Assembly: GCA_027627225.1 (NCBI GenBank)
Contig: JAPFQT010000368.1
Span: 62,001-126,000 of the forward strand
Length of the DNA stretch: 64,000 nt
Source of the DNA: Congeria kusceri
Taxonomy: Eukaryota; Mollusca; Bivalvia; Myida; Dreissenidae
Direction of reading: 5' to 3'
The translations under genes were made by a program, and so were the position numbers. Below the pieces are notes generated by a model, which saw only the letters and a list, made by a program, of their open reading frames with translations, was not told where the DNA came from and did no database searches. This document shows, in pieces, positions 8,353 through 19,348 of the stretch. The stretch's first letter is position 1; every line of letters begins with the position of its first letter.

Positions 8353-9333
8353 TTTTATTAATAAACAAGTGCAGGGCCGATACCAATAAATAATAACCAA
8401 TAAACACAAAAAATTTATTTCTTTATTTATTTTACTTAAACAATTTACCCCAGATACTAGAGGGACCAAGCGTGACTAAAAGACACAGCTTGAAACACTA
8501 GCGTGGCTACAAGACACTGCTTACTAACCTTCCCTAATATTTCCCAATTTTCAAACACTGTTCCTTTAATTCTGTGCAGAAACAGAATAGCCACCTAATT
8601 CTGGCCTAAACTGGAAAAATTAATTTGTTAAATTAATTTACAGGCCTTCACAAGGTTGCCAGACTAATATCCCCGATAACTGAATGCCGTACAATGAATG
8701 CCGTATATTTTAACCCACAATTTCCCCTCCCACTAAATTTACTGGACCTAACCCGAAAGTTCTGGAAAAAGTGAAATATAATTGTTAAATTCTAAATGTA
8801 CGCAGCCAAACCAAATTAACCTCGTCGCCAATAAAGTAAACCTCCTGTAACGCAACCTTAACCTTATCCTATGGTAAATACTGGGAAACTTACTACTCCT
8901 CAATGCACGTCTTGCCTCGCCTACGTCTGGAACGGAAGAGACCCGTGAACTCGCGGGTATCCCCCGTTGTGTACACACCGGTGCTGGTGATGATCTGAGG
9001 ATGATGTTAATGGTTCTGAAAACTGTGATATTGCCAAAAACTTAACTTCTGTGCACTTGGAGACAAGCTGAGAAAAGGTGTTTAATGGTCCGTCGTCTAA
9101 GATTCTTGTTCCTGCACAATTATGGAAAAATATCAAACCTTACAGCCATCCATTTTAAAGTCTGTTTCATGGGTAAGAATCAGTACTGATGTCTATTTTG
9201 AGTGGTAATGAGATCTTGCCTTTTGTGGTTCGAACACTAGAACTCAAGCTTACAAAAAAACAACACTGGGAACACCCCTGATTGTAATTGTGAGGAGCTA
9301 TTTAGAATGTAAACAATTAGTGCACGTGCACTT
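8353..9333. other. Retroelement leader / possible 5' LTR and unassigned intergenic DNA
   Basis: Right of the Gag start there is AT-rich sequence without a credible ORF. It probably holds the gypsy primer-binding site and 5' LTR, but without the partner LTR I cannot set borders. I see nothing else identifiable up to the RecQ-like fragment. Confidence 0.4.
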
Positions 9334-9863
9334 ACCATTCAAGGATCATGTGTGCTTCATCTATTGCAATGCATGAAATAATTTCATCTCTTTCTAATGC
9401 ACTTAATAGAGAGGTTCCACTTGAAGTGCTCAGAAGTGCTTCTGGATGGGCATATACCAATGTTTATTTTCCTTTGATAATGTCATCCAGAGGCACATCA
9501 ACAATACTTTGAGCATCCGCGTCTTCCTCGTCAAAACTGTCTTCAACTTCGGCTGGGGTCTGACCACTTCGACAGTTATAGTCCAACAGCACGCGCTTAT
9601 TTCTGTTTCCTCATAGAGTTTATTTGATCCATCATTATACTATTTAACGGAGTCAATATTAGACACACAGATGATTTTCTGTTGTATTTTGCTTTCAATG
9701 CAAATGGGGCCACTTGAAAGATTAAACTCTTTACATACCCAGTGGGCAAAATAGCCATTATATCACGTTTGTCCAAAACATACCTCAGACATTCCGTCTG
9801 ACACTCTTTAAGTGGATCTACAAACCCAATTTCCTTTGACACACGTTCTATCAATTCGTCCAT
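9334..9863 (-). pseudogene. RecQ-like DEAH helicase fragment, frameshifted
   Basis: From ATG at 9863 an 88-codon frame reads GFVDPLKECQTECLRYVL, then AILPTGYVKSLIFQ (Walker A, with Val where RecQ proteins have Gly) and LILTPLNSIMMDQ (motif Ia-like). It stops at 9597-9599. Further along the - strand, in shifted frames, come an acidic linker, LVYAHPEALLS and CIAIDEAHMILEW (motif II, DEAH) ending at a GTAAGT donor near 9337. So it is the first part of a RecQ-family ATPase with at least one frameshift and a damaged P-loop. It may be a relic of a dispersed helicase family. Downstream exons are not visible. Confidence 0.65.
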
Positions 9864-10338
9864 GCTGCTCGATTAAAACCGAAAGTGAAAGTATATACTA
9901 CAAAGTCAGTCATAATATTAATTTGATTCATTGGATTCTCAAGGTTAATACCAATATTAATCAGATGAAGTATTTACAATTACTTTATAATGATATAGTA
10001 TGATTATAATATGGATTTATACAAAATCGCCATTCCTCCGCGGACTTCTTTACGTCGGACTCATAATGCCTCCAAATGGAGGTGAGTAAAGTGTCGTAGT
10101 ACAGTGGTAATAACGAACGTTACCATCTATTTATAGTATGGGGTATCCCCCACTAACAGGGAGAAAAGGGAGAAAACCATACTTACCGATACGCTACCGT
10201 ACTATACTGGATACGTCACAACACTCTTCAAAAGCGGGGTTAATTCGCCCAAAGATACGTTTTTCTCCCTGCATCTCGGTAAAAAATACGATTCATCGGG
10301 TCAGAAAAAGGTACAGTTCCTTAAGTTGAACATTTAAG
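9864..10338 (+). promoter_or_regulatory. Probable TOP2 upstream/promoter region
   Basis: This interval lies between the helicase fragment and the first candidate TOP2 start codon. A TATA-like string (ATTTATAGTA) sits at 10129-10138, about 200 bases before the ATG, and an in-frame TGA at 10327-10329 closes the frame upstream. No transcript evidence is available and the call is weak. Confidence 0.3.
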
Positions 10339-10374
10339 ATGGCACAGCAAGCTGTGGATTCAGTGAAAGCGTCA
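10339..10374 (+). CDS. TOP2: TOP2 candidate exon 1 (start codon)
   Basis: ATG at 10339 opens MAQQAVDSVKAS and ends at a perfect donor (TCA|GTAAGT), phase 0. Exon 2 has an acceptor before the in-frame ALFDK and needs an upstream phase-0 exon, so this fits. The ALFDK start of exon 2 resembles the TLFDQ stretch near the N-terminus of vertebrate TOP2B, which supports coding sequence before exon 2's own ATG. A competing first exon is at 10667-10690. Confidence 0.45.
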
Positions 10375-10666
10375 GTAAGTTGACGAATATTTCATGTTGT
10401 GCCATTGTATAACGCTTTTAAAACTAGTTTAATTTATGTTTATGTTCCGGGTCATGACCTTTTGATTTTGATCACGTGTTTTCGTTGTTAAAATTTGATT
10501 GGATGGGTTTCACCCGCCAAAAATAAAACTTGCTTGAATGAAAGTGTTTACAAATGTGATTTCAAAAGTGTTTTGTTTTGCTGATCGAAGCTGCATTTCA
10601 TTTCACGAAGGTGTGAATTTTAAATTGAAAACGTCTCTTCACACATTTCTACATCAAAAAAGAACA

Positions 10667-10690
10667 ATGGCAACTTCTGGGCCTTTGAAG
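10667..10690 (+). CDS. TOP2: TOP2 alternative first-exon candidate
   Basis: AACAATGG gives a good start context. The frame MATSGPLK reaches AAG|GTGATT, phase 0, so it could also splice to exon 2. The donor is weaker than that of 10339-10374. It may be an alternative first exon or chance. Confidence 0.22.
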
Positions 10691-12851
10691 GTGATTAATC
10701 ATTGTTATTGACCCATTTCATTTGTTGTGAAGTTTGACTCGTAAAGTTTTATTGTGAAATTTGGCATTGTCACTGTTGGTTTTCACAATTTCAATAAAGC
10801 ATAAAGAGATTGTTTGTGTCTGCATTTTTAGATTGTCATTTGGGTGGTTTTATGATAAAAGTTAGTATGAAATGGAGTTGAGTCACACCATTTGTGTGGA
10901 TTATGTAGATTATTGTGATTGTTGCAAAACAAATTAATGCTGATTTTGAAATACATCCAAGAGTTGTGCCACAGGTAATTTAATAGGAATTCGGGTCAAC
11001 TCAGCCGAAATACTAACTTGTTCCGGTCGTATTTGGCCCACTTACAAATTCAACCTGGTCTAAGTTCTAACTCTGCCCACTTGATCATCACAATTATCCT
11101 CGATTACCATAAATTCGCGACCCTAACATTTAATGTCAATAATCAAATTATTTCAACAATTTGAAAATAAATATATCTGCCACTGTTTTTTAACTTATTT
11201 ATCCAAAACAACGTTTAAAATTTCTAGAAGGTCAACATTGTTTACATGTATAAGTGTCAAACAGTCACCAACTTATCTATCTACCGTAAATTCTCGCGTG
11301 TAAGCCGCACTTTTTTAATCCGAAAAATTGTATCATTTTTTCGTTGCGTCTTATACGCGGATATAAGCAAAAACTCGTAGCGTTTCTATTAAAAATATCA
11401 TCAGTAGTATTTTGGCCGCTATTTTCAATAGATGCTTGATCGCCTTTCCATAAGACGCTTATACATGGATAAGCAAATATTTGTACCCTATACGTTTCGT
11501 GATGTTTTATATTTGGATTGTTTAAAAATATATTGTTCTAATTTTGTGTGTTTTATATTTTATTTCTTAATTTTACGAAATTAAAATATATGTGCAATAA
11601 TACAGAATGCATAAGAAATAAAAACCAGGGTCAAACGAACCGTAGTGTAAACACCACTTGACAAACTACTTCACACCTTTTGTGTTACTCTGCAAACAAT
11701 AACACGGTGTCATTGATGATACTTGCGGAACTCTCCGTGTTTGTCAAACAAACAAATAGCGCTTATGGTGTAATTAAAGGTGTTGACACTTGAGACTTCT
11801 CAAGACAGCGAAAACAAAAATTTTGTTAACAATCCATGCAATTTTTTATCAAACCAAGTTTGTGCATTATTTAAGCAGGGGTCTCTCTCTGGTTTGGGGG
11901 AAGAGTACCTGTACCCTCAGGGGGGGGGGAATTTTAGCGTTGTTTTACCCAGAACGGGAAATTTCGACTTAGCAAATGAGTCAAAAATAAAAACTATTAA
12001 ATATATTTTTCAAATCACTTTATTTAGTCTAACTCTTTTTCTGACAACTTTCTTCATGATAATTATCAATAAATCGAATATTATATTAACTAGTCAAATT
12101 TTAACCATCTACCACTTGACCATTATAAGGTGGAGCAGTACAACAGATAATTTTTCATGCAATTTAATAGTTTTTCACTTCCAATTTTTTATTTCGTTTT
12201 TTAACTTCCAATTTCTAACCTTAATTACCATATATTCTCGCGTATAAGCCGCATTTTTTTTTCAGCCAAAATGCGTAGCATTTTTCGGGTGCGTCTTATA
12301 CGCGGATATAAGCAAAATCACCTAGTTTTTCTTTCATAAATAAACTGTGGTGTTTTGGGCGCCATTTTGAAAAGACGCTCGATCGACGTCACTAAACGTT
12401 TATATAAGCAAGTATTCGTACCCGATACGTTTCGCACTGTTTTATATTGTGATCTTTTAAAAATATAGTAATATTTAATATTTTTTTATTTTGTGTGTTT
12501 TATATTCTTAATTCTTATTTTTCCGAAATATATATGCAATAAAACATAATACATAAAAAATAAGAACCGGGGTTAAATGAACCGTAGTGTAAACTCCACC
12601 TGAAAAACTACTTCACACCTTTTATACTGTTCCGCAAACAAAAAGGATGGTTTCATCGATGATATTTGCAAAACTGATTGTGTTTGTCAAACAGACAATT
12701 AGCGCTTATGGTGTAATTAAAGGTTTTGACACTTGAGACTTCTCAACACCTCTCAAGACAGCGAAAACACATCTAGTGTAATGTATCCGCATTGCGATTT
12801 TCACGACAAATATATTTTCAGTGTCAATTTTTCCACAAAATAGGATCTCAA

Positions 12852-13704
12852 CAGTCTTCGAAATTCGCATTTTTAAATTACTAGCCAGTCGGGCTTGTTA
12901 CCTTACAATTTTAACTAGCCCGAAACAATTTTTACCAGCCCGAACTTATATTAATGTCTTTGGGGTTAGCAATTTCCCGACACCAATCACAATACATACT
13001 TGTGCCATCAACAAAAGACAACCAAGGCCTGCCAGTCCGCCAGTGGTCTTTGAAAGTCCTTTCCCTGGACTTTTCATACTTCTTTTTCGCCTCTTGCTTT
13101 TCATTATCTGCTTTTCGTTTCATTAAATTAATGGGTTTTCCAGGTCTGGCACCCTCAACATATTTCAGAGATTCCATAACTTGTTGTTGACATTGGAAAA
13201 CGAAAGCGGACGTGGGGTACCTGATTGAAATAGCGATTGGAGCTCAGCATATTTTAATCGATTACTTCATAAAGGTCAAAAATCATAACAAAATACGACA
13301 TTCGTATTTACTCGGCAATTTTCGCCAGGCTCTGTATACGAAAGATAATTCGTACCTACTCGGACATTTCCGTTTTGCTTATATCGGACAAACTGCTAAG
13401 ACAATCGTTACTCTCCGGTAAGTCGGAATTCAACGATAGGATTCGATTGGATGTGTCACGACTAGGTGCGCGATGATGTTTTCTACTGTAATCCAATCGA
13501 AAATACGGTTGCAAACGAACGCTTTACGGTGTTGTTGACATTTTCTACGTAGATTGAGTATTTATGAGATTATTTGATTTTAATCTCTAATTTCTGGCCA
13601 TAATATTTTATTCGCCAGGCGGGCGATAATTATGGATTTTTTCGTTCGCCCGATTTTATTTTTACTCGCATTTGCGAACGGGCGAGTGCGAATTTCGAAG
13701 ACTG
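12852..13704. mobile_element. Nested TIR transposon with 6-bp target duplication TCTCAA
   Basis: CAGTCTTCGAAATTCGCA at 12852 is exactly inverted at the right end (TGCGAATTTCGAAGACTG, ending 13704). The element is flanked by TCTCAA at 12846-12851 and 13705-13710. It is 853 bp, inserted in the second copy of the surrounding TIR element. Its interior holds a zinc-finger-like - strand fragment. Confidence 0.8.
12932..13177 (-). pseudogene. Zinc-finger (ZNF862/hAT-like N-terminus) fragment inside nested transposon
   Basis: The - strand frame of 81 codons contains FKDHWRTGRPWLSFVDGTSM followed by YCDWCREIANPKD. A Trp-Leu core before C-x2-C is the pattern at the N-terminus of ZNF862/hAT-related proteins. 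No transposase core follows. It is probably a remnant of the coding region of an autonomous parent. The resemblance is from memory of the motif. Confidence 0.4.
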
Positions 13705-14099
13705 TCTCAATTTTTAGGTGCGTCTTATACGCGGGGGCTTCCTATACGCGAGAATTTACGGTAATTTTGTTAATTTACTTATACTAATTCTAATACAGTA
13801 ATAAACTGTGTTTTCGACTGTAACACACGGTATTTGTGCCTTTTGCTTCACCTGTTTTGATAACTTTAAACAGAAGCCATTTTCCCAAAACAGAAATTAC
13901 GGTTGCTGGCAAATAATCTAGCAGTTAACTGTATATAAATGAAGTTTTATTATGAAAGCACAAATAATCGGGAACCACACAAGTATAAACTGTCATTTAA
14001 CATGACCATGTGGTGTTCTTCGGATTTTATCGTTGACCGTTTGTAACTGTGCTTAAGTAAATTTGATCCCCGAAAATTACTCCCATAAACAAAACGAAA

Positions 14100-14347
14100 A
14101 CAAATTTCGATGGCAGTTCATTTCGGGGGAGTCAAGGTCTGAAATGGGGGGAAAATATATACTTTTTAATTGGGGAAATGATGCAGATTTTTGGCATCAA
14201 AATACGGAGTTCCAGACCCCTGCTAAGTTATCAGTTGTAGCAAAACAATTGTTTAATGTTTTATAACAAAGTAGAATATAAAAATCTGTAAAATTCCCCA
14301 TCTGAAGGGCCCCGCCCCCTTTGCCCCAAAGGGGGAAAAAAACACTG
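14100..14347 (+). mobile_element. MITE fragment, CAGTGTTTTTTT family (right end)
   Basis: The stretch shares 'GGGGAAAATATATACTTTTTAA' -like and 'GAAGGGCCCCGCC' segments with the complete copy at 25724-26104 and ends in AAAAAAACACTG at 14346. The left end is degraded. Confidence 0.5.
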
Positions 14348-14635
14348 GCCGTAGACGATCAAGTGACAATAACAACATCAGCGAATCAATGGTAGTCGCG
14401 AATTTAGGGGAGTTGACGATAATAGTATTAAAGGATCATTCCTACTTAAGTAGCAGCATTATTTCAAACAGGAAAAAGAAGTACAAGCCCTAAGTAATGA
14501 TTATTTTAAAAAATTATTAAAGTTTGTTTGTTTGTTGTTTTTTTTTCCTTGAAATCAGTCATCATCAACACATTGGTACATATTAATACAACTGATTTGG
14601 GTGGTTTCAAAGAATTGTCGTGTGCTATTTTTCAG

Positions 14636-14839
14636 GCGCTATTTGACAAGATGAGCAACAGCGATGAAAACCTGGATGAATACTTCGTGCCCGGTCAGGA
14701 CGAGGGGAGTGGTGAGGGGGGAGGAAAGCCGACAAAGAAGCGTCTCTCCATTGAGAGGATTTATCAGAAAAAGTCTCAGCTAGAGCACATCCTCCTCCGT
14801 CCTGATACGTACATTGGATCTGTGGAGGCCGTCACCCAG
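14636..14839 (+). CDS. TOP2: TOP2 exon 2: N-terminal strap and start of GHKL ATPase
   Basis: Acceptor TGTGCTATTTTTCAG, donor CAG|GTAGGC, phase 0-0, 68 codons. It codes ALFDKMSNSDEN, an acidic/glycine tail, then KKRLSIERIYQKKSQLEHIL and RPDTYIGSVEAVTQ, near-identical to animal topoisomerase II. This segment forms the N-terminal strap and first ATPase helix. If the upstream exon were ignored, translation would begin at ATG 14651. The donor with about 220 intron bases is duplicated at 15780-16032. Confidence 0.95.
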
Positions 14840-16032
14840 GTAGGCTCGGGTTTCTAGCTATCCACGCTGTCATTATTTTACAATTGCTGTTTTCTATTGA
14901 GTGTAATGTTAAAACTGGCTGCAGAATGCGCATTATGTATCAAAGCAGAGAGTTTATAACAAGTTATTATTAAAGAGGCATATTAAATAAAATTTGCAGA
15001 AACAACATTCACTTACAGAGGGTACAAATGAAATGTACAGTAACCTGATGAACTGATGATAACAATTGATATAGTGGTTTATATGGCGCCTAAACATTCA
15101 AACTTACGTTAATTATATGCATAGTTTTTGTGGTTTATATATAAAGTTATACCGCAACATTTTGAAGGCAACCGTTTGATTGGCTCCTAAAAAGGTTATC
15201 TGAACGTGACCTCTAATGCGAATCATCAGATCCAGTCAGCGGATAATATAGAAGCGTCAGACTGGAGTTGATTTAAATGAGACTTATTAAGGGCGCTTGT
15301 TGTCAGTCCTCGTGCCTTAGTTACTGGTTTTGTGGAAAAAAGACAATATTGTTGTATGAAAACGTGCATGTTCTGGTCACATGATGAATTTCAAATAATT
15401 AATGTGAAATTATAAGTAGCATGAGAGGAAGTTCCCAACAAAAAAAAATGTTTAGAATATTATTTGTAATGCTCATCATACTCCCCGAAATCAGCTGCAA
15501 CGCTTGAACCCACCAACCCAAAATCGGCCGCATCGCGGGACCCCACCTTTCTGAAATAAGTTGCGACGTTCGAAATCCTGGCCGCGATCATATCGGCAGT
15601 ATCGCTTTAACTACTGCCCTTTATCGCTTAAACTACCTAGCCTTTTGCCCGACCGGTACATCTCTGCATTATCTTTAATTTAGGATTTCTTACTTTTATG
15701 AAACTGAAACTATTTAAAATATTTCTCCTACTAAAATCGCAATAACCGTGGTTTCTTCATTTCATAAAAAACTTGTTGACTGACTCACGCAGGTAGGCTA
15801 ACTTGTTGACTAACTCACGCAGGTAGGCTCGGCTTTATAGCTATCCACGCTGTCATTATTTTACAATTGGTGTTTTTTATTGAGTGTTAAAACTGGCTGC
15901 AGAATGCGCATTATGTATCAAAGCAGAGAGTTTATAACAAGTTATTATTAAAGAGGCATATTAAATAATTTGCAAAAACAACATTCACTTAGAGAGGGTA
16001 CAAATGAAATGTACAGTAACCTGAAGAACTGT
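14831..16032 (+). repeat. Exon 2 donor duplication flanking inserted repeat B
   Basis: The end of exon 2 with its donor and about 220 bases of intron (14831-15056) recurs at about 15806-16032, again starting CAGGTAGGCTCGG. A further short donor-containing copy lies at about 15785. Between them sits a 720-bp dispersed repeat. The second donors are decoys. Confidence 0.8.
15057..15780. repeat. Dispersed repeat B, copy 1
   Basis: About 720 bp nearly identical to 19616-20335 in intron 4 (e.g. GTGGTTTATATGGCGCC; CATCATACTCCCCGAAATC). On the - strand TAGTTTAAGCGATAAAGGG and GGATTTCGAACG resemble tRNA box A and B, so it may be a tRNA-derived element. No coding. Confidence 0.75.
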
Positions 16033-17573
16033 CACGTTCATGCGCCCATTGATAATTGTTGCACAGATAAGGGAAGTTTTCATTGAAGTTCGCAATTTTG
16101 TAGTCATCAGTTCTCACCCTATTGGAACCGTGTATATCCCTCTCCTCCTCCCCCTCCCCCCCCCCACAAAAAAATTAATAACTATTGCTGGTTTTTGTGT
16201 GTGTTTTTTTTCTTAGCTATTCCAGCAATATGTTACTGCTAGAAAAATATGTTTCAGAAAAATTGGATATTATATTGTTTAATTGTGTCAGTACAGGGCA
16301 TAACCGTGAAGGGGACGTGGGCGATAACTTCGTCCTGGAGCTATTGACATCGCCCATAAATTTCGTCAAGGAGAAGTCCACTTTGCCGTCAGATTTAAAC
16401 TTCGCATAGTACTAATTATCAATCAAACACCAGTCATAAAAGCTTTGAAGTCAACTTCCATAAAAAAGAGAATGTAATCAAAGTAAATTTCAAAGACACA
16501 CATAGTTACCTGATACGCTAAACACATATCAATCCATACTAGATGTAAATATTCATGTTAATATCCAATAATTTCCCTGGTAACACAGTTTCAATTTTAA
16601 TTCAAAGACGTGTATTTCATCACCTCATTTAAATATCAATTTTATTCTATGCAATAAAACAACTGTCTGATTTTTTTCCCCACCCTAGACATTTTCTCCA
16701 GAACGCTAATTCATTAATGCTCTATCGACAGTGCTCGCATTGTTCAGGTACAGTGGTATTGATTGATGCTTTTTTCGCTGACCATGTGCTAATCGTGTTA
16801 CACGCTTAGTGCTACAAACTGCTTGACAATGGCCCCAGCTCGGCAGTCACATCAAAGACTTTTTGAAGTCCAACTGACACAGTTGATATTAGCTGTTGCT
16901 TACCGCTTGCAGATTTGAAAGCACAATCTAATTGATGTCACGCTGTCACTCTTAGGTTTAACATGTGTTATTATTAATGACTGGTGTTTTTATTGTTTGT
17001 TCAAATTGGATAAATAATTGCAAGGTTCTTTTAATGAAGTGTTTAATTGATTTAAAAAAATGAATTAATAACGAACAAAATATAATTAATATATAATCAA
17101 TTTTTTTCAAATTCCAAAAAAAAACAATGTTTTATGATGCATTGTGAATGTTTAGATAAAAAAAAATATTTAAATTTAAACCTTAATTGATGTATGTATT
17201 GCTAGAATGGAAACTTGGAAAAAAAAACTTGGAAACTAGAATAATGTAATACAACTTGAAAATATCTTGTTATTAATTTATGGATAATATGATGATGATG
17301 ACCTGAAGATGATGATGATGATGGACTTGGTACTATGATAATGATTGACATGGTCTGATGATGGTTATAACAAGCAAAATTATGGTTAAGCGCTTTTTGG
17401 AAAACACTTCTCCTTGAAGTGGCCTCACCTCTCCCTAAACTGAACTGAGGGAGCAGTGACTTCTCCCTAAAATTTGTCCCTAGGCTGAGCCCTGCAATAT
17501 TTATGCACAATATTTAGCAAAATATCAGCTGTATGGTTGGTATTATATTGTCACTGTGCTTTCTCCACAACAG
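16033..17573. repeat. Rest of intron 2: repeat C copy 1, C-rich and GAT-repeat tracts
   Basis: Roughly 16500-17050 is homologous to 58590-59110 in intron 22 (shared ATTGATTGATGCTTTTTT and GACCATGTGCT). A C-run lies near 16145-16165 and a (GAT)n-like tract near 17285-17325. The rest is AT-rich with no credible gene. Confidence 0.6.
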
Positions 17574-17667
17574 CCTATGTGGGTCCTTAACGAAGACCAC
17601 AGTCAGATGATACAGAGAGACGTCACGTACGTGCCAGGCCTCTACAAGATCTTCGATGAAATTCTAG
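17574..17667 (+). CDS. TOP2: TOP2 exon 3: ATPase domain
   Basis: Acceptor CTTTCTCCACAACAG, donor CTAG|GTATGG, enters phase 0 and leaves phase 1. It codes PMWVLNEDHSQMIQRDVTYV and PGLYKIFDEIL, matching the conserved segment that leads into the N-box of the GHKL fold. Confidence 0.95.
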
Positions 17668-17723
17668 GTATGGACATGATACGATAGTTATCACTAATGG
17701 CAGAGCAGGGCTTGAAAGAGGTA

Positions 17724-18110
17724 CAGTGCCAGACCCGGCTAGCTCAGTTGGTAGAGCGCTGGACTGTCACGCCGGGGATCGTGAGTTCGAACTCACAGTG
17801 CCAGACCCGGCTAGCTCAGTTGGTAGAGTGCTGGACTGTCACGCAGGGGATCGTGAGTTCGAACTCCAGCCCGGTCACATAACTTGTATGGGGATTGGTC
17901 ATGAAATTATTTCTACGGCCATTCTCCCCCTACCTCTGATTCGAGTAGGGTATTTGTCAGTTACTGGCATAGGTATGTACACTTAGTACTGGTAAACCGC
18001 GTAGATTGGCTAAGCTTGCACAGGAAATGTGTGAGAAGGTTAACTGACCGCCGTGATGTGACTAAAATACTGTTAAAAACGGTGAAAAATCCAAACAAAC
18101 AAACAATGAA
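17724..18110 (+). mobile_element. tRNA-derived SINE with duplicated tRNA head
   Basis: Two 72-75-bp copies of a tRNA-like head (from 17724 and from 17796) carry box A (GGCTAGCTCAGTTGGTAG) and box B (GAGTTCGAACTC), with a GTC-type anticodon loop. A tRNA-unrelated body follows and the tail is CAAACAAACAAACAA. GTACAG just before the head and again after the tail is a possible short target duplication. A 44-bp minisatellite begins right after the tail. Confidence 0.85.
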
Positions 18111-18112
18111 GT

Positions 18113-18690
18113 ACAGAAAGTGACCCTGGACCAATTAGACCCTTCCATTTGTATGCCCAGAAAGTGACCCTGGACCGATTAGACCCTTCCATGTGTGTGC
18201 CCAGAAAGTGACCCTGGACCGATTAGACCCTTCCATGTGTATGCCCAGAAAGTGACCCTGGACCGATTAGACCCTTCCATGTGTATGCCCAGAAAGTGAC
18301 CCTGGACCGATTAAACCCTTCCATTTGTATGCCCAGAAAGTGACCCTGGACCGATTAGACCCTTCCATTTGTATGCCCAGAAAGTGACCGTGGACCGATT
18401 AGACCCTTCCATGTGTATGCCCAGAAGGTGACCCTGGACCGATTAGACCCTTCCATTTGTATGCCGAGAAAGTGACCCTGGACCGATTAGACCCTTCCAT
18501 GTGTATGCCCAGAAAGTGACCCTGGACCGATTAGACCCTTCCATTTGTATGCCCAGAAAGTGACCCTGGACCAATTAGACCCTTCCATTTGTATGCCCAG
18601 AAAGTGACCCTGGACCGATTAGACCCTTCCATTTGTATGCCCAGAAAGTGACCCTGGACCAATTAGACCCTTCCATGTGTATGCCAATAC
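18113..18690 (+). repeat. 44-bp minisatellite, about 13 copies
   Basis: The unit AGAAAGTGACCCTGGACCGA + TTAGACCCTTCCATGTGTAT + GCCC is repeated 13 times with few substitutions, directly after the SINE tail in intron 3. It does not touch an exon border. No coding function. Confidence 0.92.
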
Positions 18691-18759
18691 CATTCAACTC
18701 CTTTAAGCTATTGATTAAAGATTATTATCCATTCATCAATGCTCATAAACACATCTTAA

Positions 18760-19100
18760 GCGGTGTTTTTTTTGGGGGGGGGGGCCACTTTGGGGCCGAA
18801 ATTTGGCCCCTTTCTCCTACTTAAAAAAGAGTATATAATTTTCTACTATATTAACCTTAAAATTCCCCTCAGAATGTAAGCTTTATTTTGAAGAGAAAAA
18901 ACTGACAAAAATTTGACTAAGATAGAGGAATTTTAGTGAACAATCCCGGCCATTTTCATCGAACCAAGTTTGTGAATAATCTTGGTTATCATTTGTAGTA
19001 AAACCATTAATGTTTTATAACAAAGTAGAATGTAAAATAATTGCCTTTTGCCGTTAAATTCCCCATCTGAAGGGCCCCGCCACCTTTCCCCCAAACGTGT
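18760..19100. mobile_element. MITE copy, CAGTGTTTTTTT family, degraded ends
   Basis: The left edge CGGTGTTTTTTTTGG and the segments GGGGCCGAAATTTGGCCCC and GAAGGGCCCCGCCACC match the complete copy at 25724-26104. The right terminus is lost. Confidence 0.6.
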
Positions 19101-19348
19101 CTTATTGAGACTCTTCTGAGTCCCTTTACTGGGTAAAACTAGTATCTGGTGACTTTAAACTTGTGCTATCACCTGGCAAAAATTGTCTTTTTTCTGACAT
19201 GATAAAACATTTCTCCAATATATTTTGTTTTACAGGACTGCACTTTATGATGGAGCTTAATTTTAAAATAGTAATTATTACTTGAGTGTTTGGTGATGTA
19301 TTGTTGTTATCTATTTCAAACACACTGATTGCTAATGACCATTTTCAG

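Larger units (their letters stand above)
1..8480 (-). mobile_element. Ty3/gypsy-type LTR retrotransposon, left-truncated by window edge, damaged copy
   Basis: On the - strand the order is Gag (HhH, SR repeats, capsid-like domain, CCHC knuckle), protease, reverse transcriptase, RNase H, integrase, PHD finger, then another large ORF. Protease-RT-RNaseH-integrase order is the Ty3/gypsy arrangement. Gag and pol are linked by a -1 frameshift site. The 3' LTR would lie left of base 1, so the LTR pair cannot be compared. I could not fix the 5' LTR boundary right of 8352; the right end given is approximate. Pol carries three breaks (TAG at 5543-5545, frameshift near 5005-5050, 19-bp duplication at 4453-4490), so this copy is probably not autonomous, although Gag and ORF3 are open. 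Confidence 0.9.
11282..13763. mobile_element. TIR element(s) with ends TACCGTAAATTCTCGCG, partly duplicated and nested
   Basis: The left end TACCGTAAATTCTCGCG at 11282 is mirrored by CGCGAGAATTTACGGTA ending at 13763. Internal sequence with 'TATAAGCCGCA' and 'CGTCTTATACGCGGATATAAGC' occurs twice in tandem, 11282 to about 11820 and 12228 to about 12775. A relative, inverted, lies at 44148-44640 in intron 18. TA at the borders would suit a Tc1/mariner/pogo-type target, but no transposase is visible, so the superfamily is not fixed. It fills most of TOP2 intron 1. Confidence 0.65.

Noticed and set aside
17733..17870. Two tRNA genes (Asp-like, GTC)
   Set aside because: Acceptor stems do not pair well, the copies are head parts of a SINE with body and tail, so they are tRNA-derived and not genes.
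17697..17986. Two overlapping + strand frames with repeated LAQLVERW / PASSVGRALD
   Set aside because: Both are translations of the duplicated tRNA-like SINE head.
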